From: Pleodorina starrii
Taxonomy: Eukaryota > Chlorophyta > Chlorophyceae > Chlamydomonadales > Volvocaceae
Direction of reading: 5' to 3'
NCBI GenBank assembly: GCA_030267565.1
Contig: BRXU01000040.1
Location: 124,001 to 188,000, forward strand
DNA length: 64,000 nt
The translations under genes and the position numbers were made by a program. The notes beneath the pieces are model-generated. The model was not told the origin of the DNA and made no database searches. It worked only from the letters and a program-made list of their open reading frames with translations. Positions 11,620 through 24,500 of this stretch are shown here, one piece after another (within the stretch, counting starts at the first letter, position 1; each line of letters opens with the position of its first letter).

Positions 11620-14518
11620 GCCTTCACCGGTGTCCCGCTGCCTCCCTCTCGGACCTGGGCCGCCCGGACGTCAGCCCCGCGGAGGTGCTTTTGGCCCTGC
11701 GCGCGATCCCCCCGGGACGTGTGCCTGGCGCCGATGGCATCCCTGCCGAGCTGTATCTAGGCTTCTCCGCCACCTTCGCAGCCCTGCTGGCGCAGATCTT
11801 CTCGGACGCCCGAGCCACCGGCAGCACCTCCCAGGGGTTTCCGGACGGTGTCATCTCGTCCACCTTCAAGGCCGGTGACCCCACCCTCCCCTCCAACTAC
11901 CGGCCTATCACCCTGCTTGACACCGACTACCGGACCCTTGCGCGGGTGCTGGCGGGTCGGCTGCTCCCGGTCATTAGCGCCACCATCGACCCTGAGCAAA
12001 CCGCCTTCCTCCGGTCCCGCCGCATTGGAGGCAACGTGTGGCTCCTGCAGCTGCTACCCGAGCTGCTGCGGGCGCAGCACCGCCCTGGCCCCGCGGTCTT
12101 CCTCGACTTCCTTCAGGCGTGTAACACGGTCGACCGGGACTTCCTCTTCGCCTGCCTGGAGACCCTGGGTATCGGCCAGGACTTCCTCCAATGGGTGCGG
12201 CTGCTCCACGCCGACACCGGCGCTGCAGCTCTGGTCAACGGCTTCCGCTCTGCGCGGGTGCCCATCACAGCGGGCGTCCGGCAGGGCTGCCCCCTAGCCC
12301 CGCTGCTCTACCTCGCCATCGCCCAGGCGCTGTTGTCCTGGCTGAAGGCCCAGTAGGGCGTCGGTATCACGGTGGTCGCGGGGCCGGCTGCCACCCGCTC
12401 CCTCCCCGCCTCCCAGTATGCCGACGACTCAACCCCTTCCTGGCAGCGGCCTCGGACTTGGCGGTCACGGAGGTCTTTTGCTTGGCTTTCGGACAGCGCC
12501 TGAACCTTGACAAGGTGGAAGTCTTGCCATTGGGCCCTGAGCCGGACGGTGGGAGCCCCGCTGCAGGCGTGGCGCGTGCGGCGCCGGCCGCCCCTGCCAG
12601 TCGCCGCCCCCCGCAGCCTCCAGGGCCCCGCCACCGCCGCCACCGCCGTCGCCGCCGCGGGGCCAGCTACGGCCGCTGCCCCCGCCCCTGCCGCCGCCGC
12701 AACCGCAGCTACCCCGCCTGCTGGCGCCGCCGGTGCCCTCATTGCGGCTTTATGCCTCCTGGCAACTTCAGCTGCCACCCCCTGGGCCCCCGCAGCGGCG
12801 GCACTGGTGCCGGCGCCGGCCTCCCCTTCCCCCGGCGTTCCCACCACCCTGCTCGCGCTCCTGCGGAACGCGGCGGCCCGCTTGCCCGTGCTCGGCGGCC
12901 GCGACGCGCAGCTGGGCCTGGCGGCGCCCGGCGGCGCAGCTGCGCACAGTTGCCCAGGCCAAGACGCTCGGCGTGGGCCTCCGAAACGACGCTCAGACCG
13001 CGCCGGTGCGGCTTGCTGGGGTGGAAGCCGCGCTGACTTTGGTCGCGCGCCTGCCCCTCACCACTTTCGGCATGGCGGCGGCTGCGTCGGCCTACGCCCT
13101 CAGCAAAGCACTCTACCACATGGAGTTCCAGGGTCTGCCCCCTCGCGCCGACCTTGACCACCTTCTTGGCCTCACCGCCGCGGTTGCGGAGCGGAGAATT
13201 CGGCTGCGGCCAAGGCCCGCCTCGTCGGGATGAGCTTGGGTGTCCTCGCCCTGCCCCCCGCTGTCGGCGGCTTTGGGCTCCTGCAGCTTGGGGCCCACGT
13301 CCGTGCCCGGCACACGGTGGCGGCGGCGCGCTGTACCGCCGGGGCGGCCGGCCTCCTCCCGGCCGACCCGCCCTGGGCTGACGTCGCCTTGCACTTGCTG
13401 CGGCAGTGCCACCCGGCGGTCCACCCCTTGTGCCTCTTGGCCCCTGGGGCCGGCCGCGCGCGTCCTGGGGGCTCCGGCGCCCCCTGGGTGCCCTGCGTTC
13501 GCCCGGCTGCTCGGCGCGGCCGCCCACCTCGGGCCCCTCATCGTCCCGGACCCCGACGCCACTGCGGGTCCCTGGTGCTACTCGGCGCCGCTGTGGAGGG
13601 ACCCGGCCCTCCTGGGCCCCGGCGGCGCGTGCCTGGAGGTCACCTTTCCGGCCCTCTTTGGACTGTGCGGTCTCACCACCCTCGGTGTCGCTGTGCGCTG
13701 CTGGGACGCGCTCGCGCCGGCGTGCGTCGCTCTATCGGAGGCGCGTCGTAGGCCTGCGGGCGTGTCCCCCCGCCTTGTCCGCCTCTGCACCTTGCAGCTG
13801 CGGCAGCTGGTCCTGCTGGGCGTGCTGGGCTACGGGGAGCTTGGCGCAGCGGTGGATGCTAGCGGGCCTTCCGTATCGGACCAGCTAGGCGCCCGTTTGG
13901 GCCTCGCCCGTCAGTTGGGTCTTGGGTGGCGGCGGCCCGGCATGTCGCGGCCGGCGCTGTGCCTGTGCCAACCCCCCCCCCCGGAGGCCTGAGCGGCGCT
14001 GCTGCAGGGGCTACCCTGGTGCCCCGCTGGCGAGCCGTTCACGCCCGTCCTGGGCACCTCCGTCAAGCGTGGCGCCCCACCTGCAGCTTGCCGAGGCGTA
14101 CCGGGTTCTGAAGGCGCGCTATGAGAACTTCCTCCCGGACGTGTATGATGGCCCGGTGCCGCTGCTGGCGTTTGCGGCTTTCCGTGACACCCTGCGCCAC
14201 CTCTGGCGGCTGCGATGGGAGAACGACCACAAGGAGGCGCTCTGGCGGCTGGCGGTGCATGGCATCACGGGTTTCCCGTTGTTGCGTGGGCAGGCGGGTC
14301 GTGGGAGGGTTGCCTGTTGCCCGTGCACGGTCGAGCAGAGTGGCCAGCTGGAGCTGCACCTCCACGGCATCGCACATGTGGCCACGTTTGCCGTTGAGCG
14401 CCTGCAGGCGCTCTTCAGCGGCCCCAACTACCGTGCACTCACACTGGCGTACGTGCTGTGCCAGCTGTGGTGCCCGTCGCCGTATTACGAGCGGAGGAGT
14501 GCCAAATATTCGGCATGA
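11620..14518 (+). mobile_element. 5'-truncated, decayed L1-type LINE (RT plus C-terminal region)
   Basis: A clear LINE reverse transcriptase starts abruptly inside the fingers: GRVPGADGIPAELY, NYRPITLLDTDYRTLARVLAGRL, EQTAFLRSRRIGGN, the motif A region VFLDF, and VRQGCPLAPLLYLAI up to a TAG at 12354. Motif C YADDS (about 12417-12431) follows in the same frame after the stop, then a frameshift moves to FGQRLNLDKVEVLPLG. An Ala/Pro-rich stretch (about 12560-12850) and further shifts lead to a C-terminal part (about 14080-14518) with a CPC/His-rich patch reminiscent of the zf-RVT region of plant L1 elements. No endonuclease domain is present, as expected after incomplete target-primed reverse transcription. 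It is not functional. No poly-A tail or target duplication was found. Confidence 0.85.
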
Positions 14519-14559
14519 CGGCAGAGGCGGCGCGTGAGCAGGGACTAACGCCGCAAGCA

Positions 14560-17100
14560 ACGAACAGGCAGTGCCCGCGTGCGGCGTACGACTTTGAGCG
14601 ACTGGCCGGCTGCATGCACCGACGGTGGCCCGCCGCCGTCGGTCAGGCACGCCGCATGCCGCGAGCACCACGCCGCCGTACTTCGCACGGCGTTGACACA
14701 CGCACACAGCGACACGTGCGTCAGACACGGCTGCACCGGCACAGACGGCAGCTGCGGCATGATGTTCCCGCGCCTCACATGCACACTGTTCCGGTGGGTT
14801 GGCACGCAGGGCCTGTTCCTGCTGCCACGCCTGGGCCCCAACATCGTGCCACATTTCCCTGCCGCAGCACTGGCCTTCGGCTGCAACCAGCTGTTCAGCT
14901 TGTCCTGCGAGGTGGACCGCTCGTACACGCGGGAGGTGGCGACACAGCTGGACAAGGCGGAGCAGCGGCAGGCAGAGGAGGGCATGGACACAGAGGATGA
15001 AAATGAGCGCCAGCCGCACGAGCCGCTGGGCTCGTTGGCAGATCACGCACACGATGCTGGGTACAACACCTCCAAGTACACCAACAAGACCATCGCGTGC
15101 AGCTAGTCCGACCGCCTGTGCAGTAGTGCAGTGGTGCGCGTCCAGGACTTCCTGCTGTCCGCCCCACCGCCGGCAGCCGGCAATCTCGTCACCGGCGAGG
15201 ACAGCCCCACGGCCTTCGGCAACCTGGCGGCAGCGGCACACCAGCTAACAGCCACCGTGACGGTGGGCATCGCATGGCGCTGGCGGCCTTGAAGCCGGCC
15301 GGACACGACACATTTTTGGGGCCACGTATAGTCGCAGTCACTTGCCCGTGAACACATTCACAACGCTCTCACCTCTCAGCCACACACGCTGTCGAGCCGG
15401 GGGCTGCAGAGGTGGGCGTGACAATCGTCCGCACCGGTGCAGACGGTGAGGAGCTCGCATTCTCCCACGCAGTACAGGATTACATCCTGCGCGGCCCCGA
15501 GCTGAACGGCTTGGAGTGCAGCGCGTACCGGTATACCCTCTCTACAATGTGCACCCTTACACGCGTCAAGCCGGCTCAGCACCCACGTGCTCAGACACTG
15601 CAGGGCATGACACTGCCTGCCCGCCGTGGCCACAAGCGCCCGGCCGCCGGCGCTCCTGCCATGCCGACAGCACAGCAGGCCCGTGCCAATCCCACCCCGG
15701 CAGCGGCACCTGCCGCCGATGCTGCAGCAACACGGCCGCAGCCGGCCGCACCTGCTCAGCCGCCGGTAGGGCAGCTGGCCGTCGTGCAGGCTGCAACTGC
15801 CGCGCCCCTGCATGTGGCGTTCCACCCTGACCACCCCCTCTACTCCACGCACGTCCTGCAGCGCCATCCCCGGCGGCTCCCTGCCACGGCGGCCGACTGG
15901 CAGCAGCAGCCCCGCGGACGCGGACCGGTACTACACATTTGTACTGGGCACCTTCAAGGCACACCGGGGTCGCCTGTCCCACCTGACCGCACACCATCAC
16001 AGGCGTACGTATGAGGAGTGGTGGTCGGAGCTCAGCACCACCGACGCGGGCCGCCGCTACCAGCAGTGCGTGACGGCCGTGCTGGACAATATCGAGCAGG
16101 ATCACACCACGCGCGCACGGCACACGGACGAGTGAGTCCAACCGGCGGCGGCGTGAGCATGGTGCCGCCGCCGCTGACCCGGGCGGCTACAGGGCGGGTC
16201 ATGATGGGGGTGACAGTGATGCCTTGGCGGCGCACAGCCAGCTCGAGCCGCATCCCGACACATGGCCGGCCGCAGATGTACAGGTGGAGCGCGCCCAGCT
16301 CGCACAGCCCCGGCCTGCACCCACCATCGGCCTCAACCTGGCCGCGGCCCTACTCACCAGCCTGTTGGACTGGACCACTGCGGAAGGCCGCGACTCGCTG
16401 CTCTGTACCCACACTCCCTGCTGGCCACGGCACCACCGCGTCGTGCCTGCTGTGATGGGCCTCTCCGGCAGATGCAGCGGCACTTCAGGAGGCAGCACAG
16501 CGCCTGAAGTGTTACACCACCGGGGCCGCAGCACCCGGTGAGCCTGCCACCACAGCAACCGGTGCGGCAGCAGCTGCAACCAATCGCCACCTGCAACTGC
16601 AGCGGTCCTCCATGGGTGCAGTCGCAGCCATTATAGAGGTCGATGGGCAGCCCCCTGAGGTTTTCATGCCCGGGCGCACGCCGCCAGACATCCTGCTAAC
16701 ACAGCCACCCTACATCGAAGACACCGTGCAGCTGTTCACCCTAGCTTCGGAGCATGCAGGCGGTGCCATTCTTCCTCATGGCACGCTAGTTCGACCGACG
16801 CGGCGAGCCTGATCCTGGGCGGCTGCCCCGGATGCTGGTGGTCGGCCTCCCGGGCACGGGCAAGTCCCAGCTTGTACAGGCCCTGACGACGTGGTACACC
16901 TTCCAGCACGTCCAGCCAGACTGGGCCGCCACCTGCGCCTACACGGCTACACCTGGGCGGGGCGCCGCGGCCGCCTTCCACACCGCTACACACCGCAGCC
17001 TGCTGTCTACGCACACTATGTTGGTATCACCGCAATGGGCGAAGGCGGCAGCAGCAACCGTCCCCGGTGGGTTGCCAACGTCAGCCTGCAGGTAGGGACC
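14560..17100 (+). mobile_element. Decayed Helitron RepHel (Rep C-terminal part plus PIF1-like helicase start)
   Basis: Fragments in shifting plus-strand frames match the Helitron order: a THAHSDTC...CGMMFPR segment (about 14690-14775; Helitrons have HxHxxTC followed by CR-FPR), ALAFGCN, GYNTSKYTNKTI (about 15058-15095), DYILRGPELNGLE (about 15480-15515; usual DYxxRPxxLE), HPLYSTHVLQRH (about 15832-15867), YYTFVLGTFKAHRG with TYEEWWSEL, and finally a PIF1-type Walker A VVGLPGTGKSQL (about 16838-16873). Several stops and frameshifts separate them, and the HUH Rep core and later helicase motifs were not found. The assignment rests on remembered family signatures. Terminal TC and CTRR ends were not located. 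Confidence 0.7.
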
Positions 17101-17109
17101 TGTGCGGTG

Positions 17110-18391
17110 CGAGTTAACGCAAGTGTGCCGGGCCACTGTGCCTGACGAGCGGGCCTCCAGTCAAGAGGCACACGCCCCACCCCGACACCGGCTACATCCA
17201 TCCACCAGCCACTCACACACCGCCGGCCCTGGCCCTCGCCACACACACCCTACAGGTGGACCAGGGTTGCTATCTTAGGATAAAAATATCTATTTGCCAA
17301 AAAATTTTGAAAATTTTAGAAGTTTTGTTTGCGAATTCTGAATCACAATATGAAATTTTGGAGCCAAATGTTAGCACGGTATCTGCTCATCCATAAAACT
17401 TTGTCTGAGGATTCTGTACAGAGAATCTGACATCCCATGTTCGAGCCCTGTCTGAGGCGCCGGTATGAAAGGACGTCCTTTGGATTTTTGAATAGGTTTA
17501 CATTGCGCATGGTTATGTTCGATACCTCGGCACGTCGGCTGCATGATCGGCTTCCTCGGCGTAAGACGTGCTTCCTTGTTGGTGCACCCAGTAATCAGCT
17601 GTATACTGCACATGGGGCCTGCCGGAGACAACAGTGCACGGTCCACTGTTTCTTCAGGTTACCCCTGCTTATCTTTGTTTCAACTTGGGGTTTCGCGCTT
17701 TCGTCAAGCAAAACGATAGGAACGGGAAGAAGGACTCGTGTAGGGGATTTGGGATCGTGTGCGTCTTCGGGGTCCGGACCCAAGCTGCCATGGAGGGTAC
17801 CGTTGCTGTACGGCACGGGAGGCACCGAACCTTTGTCGGCACATGGAAACTGACTCACTGCCAGAAGCAATAAATCGATAACATTGCATTACTTTGTATG
17901 ATATGACATAGACCGTGGTTTGAATCGCGTGGTACAAGGGCAAAGCACAAAGTGCAGTGTCCTCTTCCTCTTTCCTGGACTAACTAAATACTCGACGATT
18001 TATCGATGTGAGCTGTAGTCAAATTGCTTTGAAAATTACCGGAATGATACAGCGTCAGCGATCAGCGGTGGCACGTAATGGATTTCTTTGCGGCTAGCTA
18101 AGAAGTTTTGCGATGATAGGCATAGCCAGTATCATTGCAGAGGAGCGGCTGCCATCCTCGTAAGACTTAGCTCCAATGATGGGTGGTTACTCGAACTTCC
18201 GCAACCGTCCCTAACGGTGCGACCGGACAGCCCCTTGTGGAGTGTGCATCCGGTTTGTGGGCTTGAAAGGGCAACGAGCCTTACGGCCCCATAACCCTAG
18301 CCCGGCCCCGGATAATGCAGCGGGTGCATGGTTTGGGTGTCTGGCGTGTCTGTGACCAACCTGCACTCTCCCGCGTCCCGCCCCAGCGTTT
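17110..18391. other. AT-richer spacer with no recognised gene
   Basis: Much AT-richer than its surroundings, especially 17270-17420. Short ORFs only, none with a recognisable product. It contains copy B of the dispersed repeat. Confidence 0.6.
17708..17845. repeat. Dispersed repeat, copy B
   Basis: Direct-orientation partner of 11478-11605. The two copies flank the LINE/Helitron block. They are diverged, with small indels, so they are not a fresh target duplication. Confidence 0.7.
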
Positions 18392-19230
18392 ATGAAACGT
18401 GAGAGCAAGCTGTGGGGTCTTCTACGGGGAGGTGGGAACACAGCAAGTGCTTATGGCAGCACGTACCTGGGCCCTCGGGAGAGCTGGAATGTGGCTGTAC
18501 AAGAATTACGGTCACAGCATTTCGCAAGACACACGGGGGCAGGTTTTGGAGGTGGCTTAATCTGTATTGCGGCACAAAGTTTGTATAGAACGTGGCTCCC
18601 TGGTCAGCCGCGGCCCGTGGGCCTCCACGCATGGTCAGTGACTCAGTGTGGTAGGGAGCCGACTCTCCTGTGGCACGCGCGCACGCCCCCCCTGTTTGTC
18701 CACAATTGTGGCCCGACCGAACCCCACCTCGCTTGGCTCTTTCTCACGGCCCCTGGCCCTCCCCCGTCCGCCAACGCCGCCTTCGTTTCCGCCTCTGCGC
18801 TCTCATCTTGTCTGCCCTCTCAGGCGAGGCAAGCTACGGTGCGGCGTTGCTGCTTACTGGCCCGCCAGGGTGCGCGGCAGGCAGCCGCCGCGGCCGCCGC
18901 CGCGGTGGCAGCGGCGACACCCGCGCCGTGAGCGCCATGATCAGCGGCCAGCAATACATGACCGACATGGCCGACCGCGCCTCGAGCAGGGGGAATGCGG
19001 CCCTTGCCAAATGACAGTCATGCTGGGGACGTGCATGACAGCGGTCAGCCAAATGGCCTGCGGTCGGTCGGTCGGTCAATCCGATGCTCAGCCCCACCCG
19101 GTCCAGTCCATTGAGGTGGGCCCCAGATCCCTGGCCGGGTGGGTTCCTTTCGTGAAGATCGACCCGACCCGACCGCGCGCGATGACGGTGGCCGGCTGCA
19201 CACTGGTTCACTGGTGGAATGGAACACCGC

Positions 19231-19482
19231 AGCAAGGGAACCAGGCCATACTCTTGGCGGCGGCTGGTCCCGGCGGTATGACACCCACCACGCCAGCGTG
19301 TCGTGCGCCGCCGCCGTCGGGGCGGGGCACCACGCGGGCAGGCGGGGCGGCGGCGGCTGCCGAGGAGCAGGGGCCCTGTGGCCGGGGCCGTCCAGTGGGA
19401 CGTCGCAGAAGGCGTGGGGCCGGACCGGGCGGACGGGCAAGGAGACGGAGCAGCAGGAGGAGCGGAAAGAGAGCTGGCGTGA
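19231..19482. repeat. Local direct duplication, copy 1
   Basis: About 252 bp starting AGCAAGGGAACC and ending GAGCTGGCGTG, repeated at 19781-20033 with few changes. Confidence 0.9.
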
Positions 19483-19780
19483 GATGCAGGCGGCGGGGGC
19501 GGCGCCGACCCTGGCTGGCCGCTGGGTGCCGGCGGCGGTGCTGGGCCTAGCAGTAACATGCAGCTGTCGCAGCCATGTGTTCGAACTCCAGGAGCCTGAG
19601 GATTCGACACTGGCCTCTGCTGTTACCGGATGGTGGCGGCGGCAGCGGCAGCCTATCCTGCGCTGGTGTAGCAGCTGATGGAGCCGACCGAATGTCTGGC
19701 TTAATCTTGCCGCTGCCATACGGTGGCGTTATGAACCAGCGGCGGCCGCGGCATTATGACCCCGCTGCCGTCACCGCCGC

Positions 19781-20033
19781 AGCAAGGGAACCTGGCCATA
19801 CTCTTGGCGGCGGCTGGTCCCGGCGGTATGACACCCACCACGCCAGCGTGTCGTGCGCCGCCGCCGTCGGGGCGGGGCACCACGCGGGCAGGCGGGGCGG
19901 CGGCGGCTGCCGAGGAGCAGTGGCCCTGTGGCCGGGGCCGTCCAGTGGGACGTCGCGGAAGGCGTGGGGCCGGACCGGCGGAGGTGGACGGGGAAGGAGA
20001 CGGAGCAGCAGGAGCAAAAAGAGAGCTGGCGTG
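19781..20033. repeat. Local direct duplication, copy 2
   Basis: Second copy, offset 550 bp. Small indels near its right end would change the frame of any coding sequence. Confidence 0.9.
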
Positions 20034-20249
20034 TGGCGCCGGCGGCGGGTCGGTGCTAGCGAGCACCGGCCTGGGACAGTGGGACTGGGCACGGGGCCCC
20101 CACCGTGCTGCCTCCCAAGGCCCAACACGCAGCCGCCGGCGCCCTGCGGCCCAGGAGTAGTGTGCAGCGGTCGAAGTAGCGTGCCAGGCTCCCAGAAGCC
20201 TGAGGGGCCGGTGGCCGGCGGGGCCAGCACCGCTGTGTGCTGTGACTGA

Positions 20250-21245
20250 TTACTGTAGTTGCACTGTTGCGGCGCAATCTGATGCATGGTTGGGTTGGTT
20301 TGGGGCTTCACGGCCTTCATTTAGGTGGAACACCTCACACGTCCTCTCGACCAAGGTGCTGGTAGGCCTGGGACGTTCAGGCTTCACGTTGTAACTCCTG
20401 GCCGTTGAGAAAACCCTATGAAACCAATACCAGTTCAACCAGTTCCTGTTGCGGTGGGCTCCAGAGTCCAGATCCCAAGGTATTAGAGGGACGGGCGTGT
20501 TGGCCAACCGGCCTAACCCTGCTGTGGGGCCATCAGAACTAGGGAGTGCAAAAACACGATCCACCCCAGCAAGGAGCGAGCAAGCCCGAAGGGAACGTGA
20601 ATAGAGGTTGTGCGCTTGTGCCTGTACGTAGGTCTGAATCCCCTTCAGAGAGCGCCAGGCCGGCAGCAGGTCGTGTGGTGTTGCATGACAGCAGGGCAAT
20701 GTGGACGAGAAAAGCAGGCAACCCTTACCCAAGGCCAGACAGTATGACCGAACCTGATAGACCCAGAGTGAGAGCAATGGAGCAATGGTGAACTTAGCCA
20801 AAGGGTGAAGGCGGGGGGCATCCGGGGAAGGCGCAAACACGCATTGCAGTGCGGACATGGCGTGACTCTTTGGGATGAAACCGGGGACAGGGATAGACAC
20901 TGGCAGGAAACGATGCTGATCGTTTCCACTGGGCCCACATCCCAGCTTCCAAGACGGACATACCCTCCGACGGCGCGAACCCCTTGCTGTAACGGCGACA
21001 GGGGTGGACGGAACACGGAAGATGCACAGCATCAGGGGCCGTGCGTCCACGTTTGGCGCTTTGGCACATGCATGTCTAGGATCAGGGTCGGAATAGCGTG
21101 TCTGTTTGGGTGGCTCGTCGTGTGGGGCATGCGGGCGCTGGGCAACAACCAAAACGACCACTAGATGTCTATGGTATGGTGTGCGCAACACCACCACCAG
21201 ATGATGCAACACCTGGGAATTCCAAGGGGGTGTTGGAAGAGACAC
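20250..21245 (-). other. Unrecognised long ORF (331 codons)
   Basis: Uninterrupted minus-strand frame beginning MSLPTPPWNSQVLHH. Composition here is less GC-rich than around it, so an ORF of this length is not wholly expected by chance. I see no conserved motif, signal peptide or transmembrane segment. It may be part of an unrecognised transposable element. Low confidence that it is a gene. Confidence 0.2.
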
Positions 21246-21558
21246 TGTCCGCGACCCGCCGGCCGAGGGTACGACAGGTAGGAACGGCGCGTTTTAGCCA
21301 ATTTTGGAGTAGCGTATGGATATTGGAACAGAGCCGCCAGACGATATGGATTGCCTGTGCACTGTGGACTGTGCCTTTCCCTGCCCGAAGTCGACGCGAA
21401 CCCCGAAACTGCCCGAAAACTGTGACGGTCGTACGCCAGTCGCTTACAATTTAAGCAAACAAGCAGCTTCTAGGAGTCCTCTTGTTACCTGCTCTTACCG
21501 CTGCAACCTCAACATTTTCCGGTACCTTCACTTCGTGACCCCTTATAGCTCATTTGAA

Positions 21559-24500
21559 ATGGCTGAAACCAATGCCGCCACCACCTACCTGGCAAAGGCC
21601 AAGGCTGTTACTATGAAGAACACCGTCGTTCCTCTTATCAACAAGAAGCCGAAGGAGAAGAAACAGGCCTCGCTCGCCAGGTTTGTTAAGGCGCCATTGC
21701 CCGCATCCTACACGGCCCGTTCGCCGCGTAGCGGTTCTGCGAAGGTCTCTGACGAGGTCATCTCTCTCGTTTCGAGCCCCGACAGTGTGCGGACGGTAAG
21801 TTTACTGGGGCTGGGCGGGCTTAAGGAAACGTTCCCTCTTAATTCGGGATGTTCGCTCGCTGCGCTTCTCCGCAGATGCCCAAGGCGGCTGAGAGGTTCG
21901 GCGATATCCGGCCCATTATCGTCGATGCAGCTACGCCATCGCTGTCCAAGCCGCCCCCTGCTGCGCCTTCGCCTTCGCCCTCGGTCCAGAAGCCGTCCGC
22001 ATCGAACAAGGCCGCCCCGCCCCCTGTTGCGCCTTCGCCTTCGCCCTCGGCCCAGAAGCCGTCCGCATCGAACAAGGCCGCCCCGCCCCCTGTTGCGCCT
22101 TCGCCTTCGCCCTCGGCCCAGAAGCCGTCCTCATCAAACAAGGCCGCCCCGCCCCCGGCTGCACCCTCGCCATCACCCGTGATGGGCGTGGCTCAACCCG
22201 AGGAAGCGGCCCCGACAGTGAAGGCTGGTGCCAAAGCGCGTGGTACTGGACAGAAAGGCAAGTGCTCCAGATGCGTGCCAGGCGGCCTTTAGTGTTGTCA
22301 TAGCTTATGCATTCGCTGTGCGACACCGGTACCTCTTGCGGCTGTTGATTTTTATCTCGCGCTACTCTGCAACCGACGCCATCTACCTGCGTTGGTTGCA
22401 GAATGGTCGAACATCGATTACCGGCGCGAAATCGACGCCCAAAACTGCAAGAGTGGCATGCTGCAGCGGTACCCGTGGGTGGTCCGCCTGGACGCTACCT
22501 GTACATACCGGTGCAGCATTTGCTTTGAGCAGAAGAAGAACAACGTCTCCACTAAACCCGACGGAGCTCACGTAAGTGACTTGTGGGATCGGGGTACTCG
22601 TGCACGGGGTGTGCAGGTGATGATGGGCGCAAGTCTCGTACCGAGCAAATGCAGTGATACCGCCGGGAGTTTTACTCGTTTTTGCATCTCTGCCCTTTAG
22701 GTTCTCCTCAACTCCGAACTTCAGCGCCACCAGGCTTCCGAGAAGCATAAGACCGCCGAGTTGGAGCAGGAGGCTGCGACCAAGTCTGTAATCCAACAAT
22801 CCCTGGCCGCCATGTCCGCCAAGGCCCAGGCGGAAGCCGGGCCTCTGGAGGCCAAACTCATGCGCTGCGCTTTCACTACCTTCAAGAATAACCAGGTCCG
22901 CTCCGTGCGTAGGGGTGCGTGGGTTGGCTGGGGAGTACGTTCACCGCTAGTTATTGCGTGTCCATCCTATCCTGTTGGCCCCTTGCCTCTGCGCCATCCT
23001 GCAGTCGGTGAGCACCTACGTGGACAACGCGGTCTTGATGGCTGCTTGCGACGGTGCCAGCGTGAAGGTCGCGGGCCCTTACCAGAGTCGGCCGGCGGGC
23101 ATGGAGATGCTCGACTGCCTTTCGGAGGTACGAACTAGCATGTGGGGCTTTGTACCCAACCTTCTGCGGCCGTGAGGGGTGCGAGGGCAGCAATTTTAGG
23201 GAACCATTGCACCACTTTGTGTGTGTGTGGGAGCGGGTTTAGTGCCCATACAGTCTTTCCTATGGCGCCATGCATCGTGTCGTAGCCTGTGTTTTACATG
23301 CGGCCATGACAGAACTGCCTGGTCCCTGTCCTTCCTTGCGTTCTGTCTATGCCTCAGGTGATCGACGAGAAGGAGCGGGAGGCCATCCAGAAGTCTGACT
23401 TCATAGCCCTCACTATTGACGAATCCACCGACCGGACAATCAAGCACAACCTCGCCATGTACGTATCGTACATCGATGACAACGGCAACGTCCTCAACAG
23501 GTACCGGAAGCTGGAGGAAATCAAGGGCAGCGCCAATGCAAAGGCACTCTTCGACCTGGTGAAGAAGGCCCTGGAGGTGTGATTCGGATAGGATTGTTGT
23601 TTGGTGTGGGCGCGGGTGGAGGATAGAGCAAGTGTATGCGAAGAGACCTCGCTGTCCTTCCGCATACGAGACGGGCTCCATCTGTTACTTTACCGTTCAC
23701 GGGCTCCTGCCTATACGTGGATTAACCCCGGAGTGGCAGAGCCGTGATGACACGGTATCCGTTTAGCAATAAACTGCCCGCCCTGACCTCAAACCTCGTC
23801 TAGGTTGCCTCGTTTGATGTGTACTCTCCGCTGGTCTGTTAAACCCTTCCCAGGATGATGGCATCGACATGAAGAAGATCGTCGGCTTCACCAGTGATGG
23901 GGCCAGCGTTATGGTCGGGGAGCACAAGGGTGTTGCGGCCCTCCTGAAGAAGGAGTGCCCCGGCGTGCTGTCACTCCACTGTGCCGCCCACAAGCTGGCG
24001 CTTTCCTGCGCGGACCTTTTCAAGGGCGACGAAGAGCTGCTGCTGCTGGATGGGATGATCTCTAAGATCTACGGCTACTTCAAGGTCTCCCCGTTGCGCA
24101 GGGAGGACCTGCGGTCCCTGCAGGAGCTGCTCAAGGCCAAGGAGTACAAGCTCCTGAAGCCACACGCGTAAGTTGGGGATGGATGGAGGGTAGAGCGGGT
24201 CGGATGACAGGGGGGCCGGGGCTCGGGGGGAGGGTGAAGCTGATCCGGGAAAGGAAGAGCCAGTCAGGGACAGGGTGGAGCCGAGCGAGGAAGGGGCGGA
24301 TGGAGGCAGGGGAGGGTGAAGCCAGGGGGCACTGCACGGCGTACATGGTAGAAAGCTCTGTTTAGGTTTCAACTCTTCGATGGCGAACCTGAATGCAGGG
24401 TGCGGTGGCTCTCCCGTGCTCGCTGCATTCGCCGGCTCAAGGAGCTGTATCCGGTCCTGCTGGAGTACTTCAAGCAGGAGACCGGCCCCAATGCTGAAGC

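Larger units (their letters stand above)
18392..20249. other. Unrecognised GC-rich region
   Basis: Several overlapping ORFs are open in multiple frames, as is usual in very GC-rich DNA. One from 18392 to 18931 (179 codons) begins MKRESKLWGLLRGGG and ends in poly-Ala; I recognise no family. The region also holds the direct duplication listed separately. I cannot support a gene model. Confidence 0.5.

Noticed and set aside
11685..12356. Functional reverse transcriptase gene
   Set aside because: A stop before motif C and a frameshift after it make the LINE non-functional.
20250..21245. 331-codon minus-strand ORF as a confident gene
   Set aside because: No conserved motif or splice-supported extension; kept only as a low-confidence entry.
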